Source: Deinococcus sp. QL22 | Lineage (GTDB): Bacteria > Deinococcota > Deinococci > Deinococcales > Deinococcaceae | DNA length: 64,000 nt | Reading direction: 5' to 3' | Assembly (NCBI RefSeq): GCF_023370075.1 | Contig: NZ_CP097152.1 | Coordinates: forward strand, 477,488 to 541,487 | Shown: positions 1 through 8,300 of the stretch, in pieces | Layout: every line of letters begins with the position of its first letter | Numbering within the stretch: the stretch's first letter is position 1 | Made by a program: the position numbers and the translations under genes | Notes under the pieces: generated by a model | The model's database searches: none | Told to the model about the DNA's origin: nothing | What the model saw: only the letters and a program-made list of their open reading frames with translations

Positions 1-120
1 TGTAAAAAACCTCAATGAATTCGAAGACAGCTTGCCGTGCAGTGGCGTGGTTTTCGAAGACGATGTCCTCAAACAGCTCTCTCTTCAAGGTGGTAAAAAA
101 GCTCTCCGAGACAGCATTAT
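1..120 (-). pseudogene. 3' part of IS3-family orfB transposase (element A)
   Basis: Minus-strand translation reads DNAVSESFFTTLKRELFED and continues to IEVFY at the window edge. This is the C-terminal part of the IS3/IS150 integrase-type DDE domain, which includes the catalytic Glu region. It is separated from its 5' part by the IS110 insertion and is incomplete at position 1. Confidence 0.85.
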
Positions 121-121
121 C

Positions 122-301
122 TGTATAACAGAGGTGGATGGGGGTGTTGCCCTCGCATTATCTGCCTCCGTGGCCTCGCTGGGAACTGCACACCCCTATC
201 CACACTCCGTTGGATTCGCCGCGTCGCCAGATACCAGGATGCCTTGAGGCCCGATTTGACAGAGCTGCGCGCTGCCCATCCAGCTTGAGACTGGAGGTCG
301 C
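122..301 (+). ncRNA. Predicted IS110 bridge RNA (left-end non-coding region)
   Basis: Four segments can be matched to the element's own junctions. GCATTATC at 155-162 repeats the left target (114-121). GCTGGGA at 178-184 is complementary to the right target TCCCAGC (1273-1279). ATACCAGG at 231-238 repeats the right-end donor (1264-1271). TTTGACAGA at 255-263 is complementary at 7 of 9 positions to the left-end donor (120-128). The order, target-binding loop then donor-binding loop, is that described for IS110 bridge RNAs. The RNA ends are not determined. Confidence 0.7.
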
Positions 302-1256
302 ATGATCACCCTTGGACTCGATCCTCATCCTGGCAGCCATACCGTGGCCGCCCTCGACGAGCAGGGAACGCCATTAGCGTCCCTGACGGTTCCAAACACT
401 GCGGAAGGTCTGGCACAACTCCATCATTTCGCGCACCCGTACAGTTGTCGGCAGTGGGCCATCGAGGGTGCGGCAAACCGCTTTATCACGACCTTCGTCA
501 GTGAACTGCTCGCGAACAACGAAGCTGTCACACATTCCGCCAACCTTGACGAGTCAATACCGTGCTCGAAAAGGTCGCAAGAAGAATGATGTGGTAGACG
601 CGCAAAATGCCGCGCGGGCCCTGATGGCCAATCCAGAGTTGCCGCCCTTTCAAAGAGGCGTACAGCAACGTCACCTCCAAGACCTCACCCATGCACAACG
701 CAAGCTTTCCCAAGAACACCAAGCCCATAAAGCGACGCTGACGTCCCTCGATCTGAACTCGCCGGTCAGACCCGTCCTCGAAATGGTGATGACGACGCTT
801 CAGGAGCAACGCAAGGTGCTCGAACGACACCTGAAGGACGTCGTGTCCTCTTTGCTTCCAGCCCTGTTGAATGTTCAGGGCGTGGGGCCCGTTGTCGCAG
901 GCATCGTGCTGGGTGAGATCGGTCGTGTCGAGCGCTTCAAAAACAAACATCATTTTGCCAGTTATTGTGGAGCTGCGCCCGTGGAGCGTGGGAGCGGCCA
1001 AAATACGCGGATGCAGCTCAATACGAGTGGATATCGGCGCTTAAACTGGGCTCTGCACATCATTGCTATTGTCCGACTGCGACAAGATGAGCGAACGAAA
1101 AGCTTAGTCACCAGACTGAAATCTCAGGGGAAAAGTCAGCGGAAAGCGCTTCGGATTCTGAAGACCTATATTGCACGCGAGCTCTTCACCCTGTTGCAGC
1201 AAGCAGCCGCATCCAAGAGTCCTGAGGCCCCAGTTCTAGCTGGAAATGCTACTTGA
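302..1256 (+). pseudogene. IS110-family transposase, frameshifted
   Basis: The N-terminal part starts at ATG 302 after a good ribosome site (ggagg). It carries LGLDPHPGSHT and AIEGA, which belong to the RuvC-like DEDD fold. The reading frame changes between about 520 and 545. The other frame continues with YRARKGRKKNDVVDAQNAA (further DEDD acidic residues) and then the C-terminal transposase_20-type domain (NVQGVGPVVAGIVLGEIG ... SYCGAAPVERGSG), ending at 1256. Intact relatives are a single ORF of about 320-340 aa, so this is a broken copy unless the shift is a sequence error. Confidence 0.85.
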
Positions 1257-1272
1257 CAGGCTTATACCAGGT

Positions 1273-1981
1273 TCCCAGCAATTCCCTTTCCGACTCATAC
1301 TGCCCCTGGCTCGCATGCGGGCCAGTTCTTCTTGAAAAATCCGACTGGCGTATTGACTCCCTCTATCGCTGTGATGCAAGAGGCCTGGAGGAGGAGAACG
1401 ACGTCCTACCGCCATCTGAAGGGCGGCCAGCGGTAATGTCGCTGGCATCTGGGTGTCCATGGCGTAGCCCACCACGGCACGGGAATGCAAATCCAGAGTG
1501 ACGGCCAGGTAGAGCCAGCCCGCTTTCGTCGGTAAGTACGTCATATCGGACGCCCACACCTGATTGGGCTGCTCCACCTCGAACTGACGGTCGAGCAGGT
1601 GAGGGTAGACAGGGAAGGTGTGACGGCTGTCCGTGGTGTGTGCCCACCGACGCTTTCCTCTGGCCCGGAGTCCGGATGAACGCATGAGGCGAGCGACTCG
1701 CTTCCGGGAGACCCGCAAACCTTCAGCTCGCAGTTCGGCGTGAATGCGTGGTGCTCCGTAGCGCTGTTTATTGCGCTGGTGAACGTCCAGGATGTGCTGC
1801 TGGAGCAGCACATCCTCCTGCGTGCGCTTGCAGATTGGCCTTCTTCGCCAGCTGTGATAGCCACTCACCGACACCTCCAGGACCCGGCACATCACATCCA
1901 GCCGGTAGTACTCTCGGTGCTCTCGGATGAACTGGTATCTCAGCGCGTGCTCTCTCTGGCAAAGAAGGCCGCCGCTTTTTT
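1273..1981 (-). pseudogene. 5' part of IS3-family orfB transposase (element A)
   Basis: In the -1 frame after the A6G site the product reads RYQFIREHREYYRLDVMC, then the HTH_21 region and the integrase core (VEQPNQVWASDMTYLPT, LDLHSRAVVGYAM, LLHHSDRGSQYAS, SMSRKGNCW). It is cut off at GNCW by the IS110 insertion; the rest of the gene is at 1-120. An alternative internal start at 1895 would give orfB alone. Confidence 0.85.
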
Positions 1982-2239
1982 CAATATTTCACGCTCTTGG
2001 CGCAGGATTTCATTCTCTTTCCGGAGTCTGCGGATCTCTTGTTGCTCAGTGGTCAGAGTCTGCTGCCCATGACCAGGGAAAGCAGACTCGCCCTTCTCCT
2101 GCTGCGCATTCATCCACTTACGCAATAAGGAATCGTGGATCCCCAGGTCCCGTGCTGTGCCCGAAAGGTTGCCACTCGTGCGGGCGAGGTGGACGGCGTC
2201 TCGCTTGAACTCGGCGGTATGGATTCTGCGGCTTGTCAT
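1940..2239 (-). CDS. IS3-family OrfA (helix-turn-helix protein)
   Basis: About 99 aa. It has an HTH of the transposase_8 type (HTAEFKRDAVHLARTSG ... LRKWM) followed by a leucine-zipper-like segment (LRKENEILRQEREILKKA). The start at 2239 is preferred over 2260 because AGGAGG lies just upstream with normal spacing. Its end overlaps orfB at an A6G slippery site (1975-1981), so a fused OrfAB transposase could be made by -1 frameshifting. OrfB is interrupted, so the protein has no working partner here. Confidence 0.85.
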   Translation of the reverse strand: MTSRRIHTAEFKRDAVHLARTSGNLSGTARDLGIHDSLLRKWMNAQQEKGESAFPGHGQQTLTTEQQEIRRLRKENEILRQEREILKKAAAFFARESTR

Positions 2240-2269
2240 GATGGTGCCTCCTATCTTCAAGGCTTATCT

Positions 2270-2353
2270 CCATCTGTGCCAAATCGGGTCACCCTCAGTT
2301 CTGGGTTGACCCGATAGGGAGTCAAGTCGTTCAAAAACGGCTGTCGTCGTTCC
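2270..2353 (-). pseudogene. IS630-family transposase, middle fragment
   Basis: If IS3 element B (2362-3613) is removed, keeping one copy of its target duplication, the IS630 frame continues from ASEQ into SEERRQPFLNDLTPYRVNPE and then FGTDG. This resembles the IS630 stretch before the catalytic LDE. It ends where IS3 element A begins. An inverted repeat (2283-2317) lies inside it and is probably incidental. Confidence 0.5.
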
Positions 2354-2417
2354 TCACTCTGATCTTGCTAGGGTTCTGTGGAGGAGGAGTTCAGTCTGAC
2401 CGACAATGGAGACTGAC

Positions 2418-2726
2418 ATGACCGCCAGTAAAAACCACTACACCGCCGAGTTCAAAGAAGAAGCCGTGCGTCTGGTGATCAGCAGCCAGAAAAGCTGCGC
2501 TGAGATCGCCCGCAACTTGGGTGTTCCACCGTATTTAGTCGTACGCTGGAAACAGCATCACGAGCAACAAGGGGCGGTGGGCCGCCCCCAATTCACCGGA
2601 CGCGGCGTCGCCGCGTTGAGTGAGCAGGAAGCGCGGTTCAAGAAGCTAGAACGAGAGCTGGAAATTACCCGTCAGGAACGCGATATTCTGAAAAAAGCAC
2701 TGGCCTTCTTCGCCAAAGACCACTAA
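2418..2726 (+). CDS. IS3-family OrfA (element B)
   Basis: 102 aa. HTH region KNHYTAEFKEEAVRLVISS ... VVRWKQH, then a leucine-zipper-like ELEITRQERDILKKALAFF. The start at 2418 is chosen over ATG 2406 because GGAG at 2408-2411 is correctly spaced for 2418. The slippery heptamer AAAAAAG lies at 2691-2697. It acts with OrfB as the DNA-binding part of the transposase. Confidence 0.9.
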   Translation: MTASKNHYTAEFKEEAVRLVISSQKSCAEIARNLGVPPYLVVRWKQHHEQQGAVGRPQFTGRGVAALSEQEARFKKLERELEITRQERDILKKALAFFAKDH

Positions 2727-3589
2727 TTTACGGGTTCATTGAGCAGCATCGGCATGAGTACAGCATTGAGCGGCTGTGCAAGACGCTCGGTGTCGGGGTC
2801 AGTGGCTATTTTGCGTGGTGGAGAAGGCCCAAAAACTGCTATCGGGTGGAAGACGTCGCTCTGACCGAGGCCATTCGAACCATTCATCAAGTCAGTAGGG
2901 GCACCTACGGTGCCCCTCGTGTCCAAGCCGCACTCGTGGACGAGGGAAAACAGGTCAGCCGAGCACGAATTACTCGGCTGATGAAGGCAGCGGGACTGAA
3001 GGCTCGCTGCAAGCGGAAATTTCGCGTGACCACCAATTCAAAACACCCGCACCCAGTGGCCGAAAATCTACTGAATCGCGAATTTGTTGCCGAACAACCC
3101 AATCAGAAATGGGTGACGGATATTACCTATTTACCCGTGGCTGAGGGCTGGATGTACCTCGCTGTGGTGATGGATCTGTTCTCTCGCAAAATCGTGGGTT
3201 GGGCCATGCGGGCCACCCTGCAGACCGAGTTGGTCGTCGCTGCGCTGGACATGGCACAGCAGATTCGGCGTCCTGGACAAGGATTGCTCCATCATTCGGA
3301 CCAGGGAATTCAATATGCGAGTCGCGAGTATCGACAAGCACTGGAGCGCCTCCAGGCGCTCCAAAGTATGAGCCGAAAGGGAGACTGCTGGGACAACGCG
3401 GCGATGGAGAGCTTCTTCGCCACCCTCAAGCTGGAACTGGAACTCGACACAGCACAAGGAAACCGCGCTGACACACGTAATCTGGTCTTTGAGTGGATTG
3501 AGGTGTTTTACAACCGCGAGCGTCGTCACTCTAGCTTGGGGTACCGCTCACCGACTCGCTTTGAGCAACACCGCGCCACACTGAACTGA
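2693..3589 (+). CDS. IS3-family OrfB / -1 frameshift product (element B)
   Basis: In the -1 frame from the A6G site the product reads FIEQHRHEYSIERLCKTLG, then HTH_21 and the integrase core: QKWVTDITYLPV (first Asp), LLHHSDQGIQYAS (second Asp) and CWDNAAMESFFATLK (Glu). It ends with YNRERRHSSLGYRSP. All three DDE positions are present, so with OrfA this could be an active OrfAB transposase. An internal ATG at 2846 exists, but the frame is clearly coding upstream of it, which supports frameshift expression. Confidence 0.88.
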   Translation, partial: KSTGLLRQRPLIYGFIEQHRHEYSIERLCKTLGVGVSGYFAWWRRPKNCYRVEDVALTEAIRTIHQVSRGTYGAPRVQAALVDEGKQVSRARITRLMKAAGLKARCKRKFRVTTNSKHPHPVAENLLNREFVAEQPNQKWVTDITYLPVAEGWMYLAVVMDLFSRKIVGWAMRATLQTELVVAALDMAQQIRRPGQGLLHHSDQGIQYASREYRQALERLQALQSMSRKGDCWDNAAMESFFATLKLELELDTAQGNRADTRNLVFEWIEVFYNRERRHSSLGYRSPTRFEQHRATLN

Positions 3590-3620
3590 TCCTCCACGAA
3601 GGCATTGCAATATCACTCTG

Positions 3621-3995
3621 TTCGCTCGCGACCAGCGTTTTTTTATGGGTCATGTGGTGCTTGCGGAACACTCGGTCGACGCTTTTGAAGCTGACCTTGA
3701 GGCCCGTGGTGTCTTCGAGCATGCGGGCATGCTCGATCAACGTGGCGTCTCGGTGCGTCTCGAGTTGCTTCAACAACTGCTGTTCATGGACAGGTGTCAT
3801 TCGTGGTGGGCGTCCAGAAGACCGGCCGACTTGGTGCAGCGTCCCAAGACGCTGCTTGGCGAGGTAGGCATCAACGGTTTCAAGGTGAATCCGATACAGC
3901 CGGGCGACGACCTGACGGGGCTGTCCACCCTCGACCGCAGCCACCACCCGTTCCCGCAAATCCAGACTGTACCCTCGGCCTCCCACTCGTTTCAC
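3621..3995 (-). pseudogene. IS630-family transposase, N-terminal part
   Basis: Begins at GTG 3995 with GYSLDLRERVVAAVEGGQ, the N-terminal HTH of IS630 transposases, and a winged-helix-like stretch ending KKTLVASEQ. IS3 element B then interrupts it. The catalytic domain is missing apart from the fragment at 2270-2353. Confidence 0.8.
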
Positions 3996-4289
3996 GTCAT
4001 CATGATGACAAATGCTCTAGATCGTCGGAGTAAGGCTCGCCCTATGCGTCAACACGTGGAGGTACGACCCGTGGCGCCCGCAGGACGCCACGATGGTGGC
4101 GGCCTTTTCACGCACGTCTACTGCGGCTCAAAGCGTGCGCGGTTGACTTTCCTATCCGGCCTCGTAATGATGCTTCATACGGAATTCGTATCAGGGGTCG
4201 CGGCCTCGACCGAAACCGCCTCCAAAGACACACCGACATCCTGAGTTGCCGTCATTCCGAGTGGAAAGAGTGTGAGGGGGCCAACCGCA
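3996..4289. other. Spacer between the IS nest and the biosynthetic cluster
   Basis: No convincing gene. It should contain the outer IS630 end and the promoter of the PPTase gene, but I cannot place either with confidence. Confidence 0.4.
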
Positions 4290-5090
4290 ATGAGTCCACC
4301 GCACGCAGCGAGTCAGGCCGGACGTTTGGCGAGTTCATCTGGATTGAAAGCTGAAACGATGGGTTTTTCAGCTGAAATCCATTTGATGCACTTGCTCGCT
4401 GCCGAAACAGGCGCGTGGCAACTGGCTGCTTGTCTATCGGGTGAGGAACTGGCACGCGCCGAAGCTTATGCCGGTGCCCCCGCACGCGGGTTTTACGTCG
4501 CTTCAGTGGTCTTTCGCCGTACCGTTTTGGGGGCCGTGTTGCATATCCCGCCCGCTGAAGTGCGGTTCGAACGTTTACCGGGCAGGACTAAACCTCAGCT
4601 GGCCGCCTCTCAGAATCCGGAAAATTGGCGCTTCAGCCTCTCGCATTCGGGCGAACTGGCGTTGCTGGCGCTGGGGTGCGGGAGAGAAGTAGGCGTAGAT
4701 TTGGAACGGATGCGGGCTGGGGTCAATTGGCGTGGTGTGGCACAAACGGCATTCTCTCCGTATGAGCGTGCAGCGCTTCTGGCTGTTGGGCCGCCGCATA
4801 GGCTGGACATGTTCTACCGCCTCTGGACGGCCAAAGAAGCCTATTTGAAAGCGTGCGGCCTAGGCCTGAGCGTGCCCCTAGAAGCAGTCAGTGTGATCTT
4901 GGCTGGAGCTGAAATTGATGTACTCCAAGCGGTTCACGGGGATTTGAGGCAGTGGCGGGGCCAATGTGTGCCGTTGCCGCCGGCGTTGATCCCCGCTTAC
5001 CGCGCCGCAGTCGTTGTACAGGCGGCTCCACGCGAGCGTCTTAGCCTCAGCGTGCAGCACTGGAATCCCTTACCTTCAGCAGACATTTGA
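4290..5090 (+). CDS. Sfp-type 4'-phosphopantetheinyl transferase
   Basis: Transfers the phosphopantetheine arm of CoA to the serine of carrier domains, so it would activate the ACP and PCP domains encoded next to it. Visible motifs: FSLSHSGE (about residues 115-122), GVDLE (about 135-139, metal binding) and WTAKEAYLKACGLGL (about 179-193). At about 266 aa it is near the usual Sfp size. The start at 4290 follows a GAGGGGG site; GTG 4272 and ATG 4359 are alternatives. Its position upstream of the PKS and on the same strand suggests it is dedicated to this cluster. Confidence 0.93.
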   Translation: MSPPHAASQAGRLASSSGLKAETMGFSAEIHLMHLLAAETGAWQLAACLSGEELARAEAYAGAPARGFYVASVVFRRTVLGAVLHIPPAEVRFERLPGRTKPQLAASQNPENWRFSLSHSGELALLALGCGREVGVDLERMRAGVNWRGVAQTAFSPYERAALLAVGPPHRLDMFYRLWTAKEAYLKACGLGLSVPLEAVSVILAGAEIDVLQAVHGDLRQWRGQCVPLPPALIPAYRAAVVVQAAPRERLSLSVQHWNPLPSADI

Positions 5091-5399
5091 ACCGGGTTCA
5101 GTCTGCGGGGTCTTCTGGCAAAAGATGACAAGTCACCCGTAGCGCCAAGAAAAATTCTGGCTTACAGTGAAGACTCAATTACAGTTTGCACTCACACAGT
5201 TCAGTGTTATCCCTCACCGCCGCCGCGCCCACCTTCCTGGTTTCACTTCTCCTTAGGATTCCGGATGTTTTGCTCCATCCTCTCCGCTGCGCTGCGGTGC
5301 GTCCACTCCAATCCGTCACCCCGTTCCCTCTCCCTTTGGTCGGGTCGCCCTCATTATTTCAGAATGGGAATTGACCGGAATTCTCCTCAGAGGTACACC
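5091..5399 (+). promoter_or_regulatory. Leader region before the PKS gene
   Basis: A 309-base stretch between the PPTase stop and the PKS start. The PKS frame stays open upstream to 5265, but that extension has no homology-like content and the ribosome site (cagagg, 5388-5393) fits ATG 5400. It probably holds the operon promoter; I could not identify clear -35/-10 boxes. Confidence 0.35.
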
Positions 5400-8300
5400 A
5401 TGACGCATTCCGAGTGGACGCCTTCCGCCTTTATTGCTGCTGTGGATGGGGTGGAGCTGGCTGCCGAAGTTGTTCAGCCTGCCGAAGCCATCGCCATCGT
5501 CGGTATCGGCTGCCGCTTTCCCGGCCAGTCCAACACCCCTCACCAGTTTTGGAATTTTTTGGTCAGCGGGGGCGACGCTGTCACCGAAATTCCGGCGGAA
5601 CGCTGGCGGGTCGACGCCTACTTCAACCCCGATCACCGCGCACCGGGGCGTACCTATGCCCGCTGGGGCGGCTTTATTCGGGATATCGACCAGTTCGACG
5701 CCGCCTTTTTCGGTATTTCTCCGCGTGAGGCGGCCCGCATGGATCCCCAGCAACGCCTGCTCCTGGAAGTGGCCGACGAAGCTTTTCAGGATGCGGGTCT
5801 GCCCCCTAGCACGCTGGCGGGATCAGATACAGGTGTGTTTATGGGCGTCTCGACCTGCGATTACGCGGGCATTCAGACCGCCTCGAATGCCCGCCATTCC
5901 ATCGACTCGTTTACCAATTTGGGCGTCGGCACCTGTATCACCGCCAACCGGATTTCTTACCACTACGATTTTCACGGGCCTAGTTTTGTGGTCGATACCG
6001 CCTGTTCATCATCGCTGGTGGCAGTCAGTTTGGCGTGCAAGGCGCTTTGGAACGGGGAATGTGCGGTGGCCCTCACGGGCGCGGTGAACCTGATGCTGCG
6101 CCCCGAAAACACGATGGGCTTCAGCAAAGCGCAGATGCTTTCTCCTCAGGGCCGCTGCAAAAGCTTTGACGCCGACGCCAGCGGCTACGTGCGGGCCGAG
6201 GGCGCGGGCGTTCTGGTGCTCAAGCCGCTGAGCCGCGCACAGGCCGACGGCGACCGCATTTACGCTGTGATCCGCGCCGCCGACATCAATCAGGATGGGC
6301 GCACCGGGGGCATCGCCCTGCCCAACGGAGAAGCTCAGGCGGGCCTGCTCCGCAGTATTTATGCACGTGCGGGCCTCAATCCGGCGGGGGTGCGGTACGT
6401 GGAAGCGCACGGTACGGGTACGGTGGTGGGGGATCCCATCGAAGTGAAGGCGTTGGGACAGGTGTTGCGGGCCAGCTACGCCCCCGGCCAGCCGGAATGC
6501 CTGATCGGATCGGTCAAAAGCAATCTGGGACACCTCGAAGCCGCATCGGGCATGGCTGGACTCATCAAGGCTGCCCTCAGCATCCAGCAGCGCGAGCTCC
6601 CCGGCAACCTGCACTTCCATACGCCCAATCCGGCCATTCCCTTTGACGCCTATGGCCTGCGCGTCGTGGTGGGGCAGCAGGCTTGGCCCACCGACCCAGA
6701 CGGCTCGCAGTCGTTCCTGACGGGTATCAATTCCTTCGGCTTCGGCGGCACGAATGCCCATGTGGTGCTGGACAGTGCGCCGCTGATCCCAGAGCTTCAG
6801 GCCAAGGCAGCCGATTCACACAACCGCGCCGAACTCCTCCCCATTTCGGCCCGCAGTCCGGAAGCGTTGCGTGCTGTGGCCGAACAGTACCGAGACTTTT
6901 CCGCCTCGCATCTTCATCTGCCGCTCCCAGACCTTGCCGCCACGTTGGGCCGTCACCGCGAGCATCACCCGTACCGGCTGAGCCTTGCGCCGCGTAACCA
7001 CCTGGAATGGCAGGAGCAGTTGCAGGCCTTCCTGGACAGCGAAACGCGGGCAGGCATGGCGCAGGGCCGCACGGTGGCCGAGGGCGAACGGGTGCCGCTG
7101 GCCTTCGTGTTTGCGGGCATGGGGCCGCAGTGGTGGGGCATGGGCCGCGAACTGCTGGGCGAATCTGGCGAACCGGTGTTCCGCGCCGCCCTGGAGGAAA
7201 TAGACGCGCTGCTGGCCGTGTATACGGGCTGGAGCCTGCTGGCTGAACTGACGCGTCCTGAAGAAGAGTCGCGCATCAATGAAACGCAGATTGCCCAGCC
7301 TGCCATTTTTGCCCTACAAGTGGCGTTGGCGCGGCTGTGGGCCAGTTGGGGCGTGCTGCCCGACGTGATTATCGGCCACAGCCTCGGCGAAGCGGCGGCG
7401 GCCCACATCGCTGGAGCCTTGTCCCTCCCTGACGCTGTTCACCTCATCTATCAGCGCAGCCGGCTGCAACACAGCACTGCTGGGCAAGGCAAAATGCTGG
7501 CTGTCACCCTGCCGCCCGCAGAGGCCACTGCGCTGGTGGCCGAATTTCCGGGCCGGGTATCGGTGGCCGCCATCAACAGTCCCACCGACCTCACGCTGGC
7601 GGGCGTCACCGCCGACCTCGAAACCATCGCCGCCCGCCTGACTGCCGCAGACGTATTTAATGCCTTCCTGAAGGTCGACGTGCCCTTTCACAGCCCGGTG
7701 ATGGAACAGATTCGCACGGAGTTTTTTACGGTGATGGGGGGGCTGGTGCCGCGTGCGCCGAGTATCCCGCTGATGTCGACCACCTTTGGGCGCTGGATCG
7801 AAGGCGCAGAACTGGACGTCACGGCGTGGTGGCACAATATCCGCCAATCGGTGCTGTTTGAAGGCGGCATTCGGCAAATTTTGGGGGGCGGCCCGCACGT
7901 CTTCTTGGAGGTCAGCGCCCATCCTGCGCTGTCGGCCAGCCTGACGCGCTGTATCGCGGCGGCCGCCCAACCGCACGCCCGCAACGCAAGCGTGGTGTTG
8001 CCGTCACTGCGACGCCTGGAACCCGAACGCATCACGCTGCTGGGGTCGCTGGGCCGCCTGTACACGCTCGGCCGTGAGATGGTTTGGCCCCGAATTCACA
8101 CCGCCGCGCCCCAGCATTTGCCCTTGCCGCTGTATCCGTGGCAGCACGAGCGCCACTGGAACGAAACGGCCCGCGCCCACCGCGAACGCCTCGGCCTGAA
8201 GCTGCATCCCCTGTTGGGCGAGCGGCAAGACTCGGCCACACCCGCCTGGGAAAACGTGTTGGATGCCTACAGCACGCCCGATTTGCGCGATCATGTGGTG

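Larger units (their letters stand above)
122..1272 (+). mobile_element. IS110-family element inserted in IS3 orfB
   Basis: The boundaries follow from rejoining the interrupted IS3 gene. The target read ...gcattaTCccagc..., and the dinucleotide TC is present on both sides (120-121 and 1273-1274), as expected for the two-base core of IS110 elements. The element is about 1.15 kb. It has a long non-coding left end (122-301) and a very short right end (1257-1272), the layout of the IS110 group that encodes its bridge RNA in the left end. The transposase is frameshifted, so this copy is probably not autonomous. Confidence 0.85.
1..2269 (-). mobile_element. IS3-family element A, cut in two by an IS110 element and running off the window
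   Basis: Minus-strand IS3-type element. It has an orfA (1940-2239), an A6G slippery site (1975-1981) and an orfB that stops at the IS110 insertion and resumes at 1-120. Joining 120/121 to 1273 restores the conserved GNCWDNAVSESFF motif in frame, so the two orfB pieces belong to one gene. The upstream boundary near 2269 is approximate. The other end lies outside the window. Confidence 0.8.
2362..3613 (+). mobile_element. IS3-family element B, apparently complete
   Basis: The element carries orfA and orfB with an A6G frameshift site. Imperfect inverted repeats flank it: the inner core TGTGGAGGAGGAGTTCAGT (2377-2395) matches the reverse complement of 3580-3598 at 16 of 19 positions, and similarity extends outward to 2362 and 3613. 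CACTCTG occurs on both sides (2355-2361 and 3614-3620) and looks like a target duplication, though 7 bp is long for the family. It sits inside an IS630 transposase gene. Confidence 0.8.

Noticed and set aside
2283..2317. Inverted repeat ATCGGGTCACCC / GGGTTGACCCGAT
   Set aside because: Considered as an IS end or terminator, but it lies inside the reconstructed IS630 reading frame and no element boundary coincides with it.
3645..4244. Plus-strand open frame opposite the IS630 fragment
   Set aside because: Antisense to the IS630 N-terminal part, with no motif.
5265..5399. N-terminal extension of the PKS frame
   Set aside because: The frame is open, but the extension has no family content and the ribosome site and conserved start fit ATG 5400.
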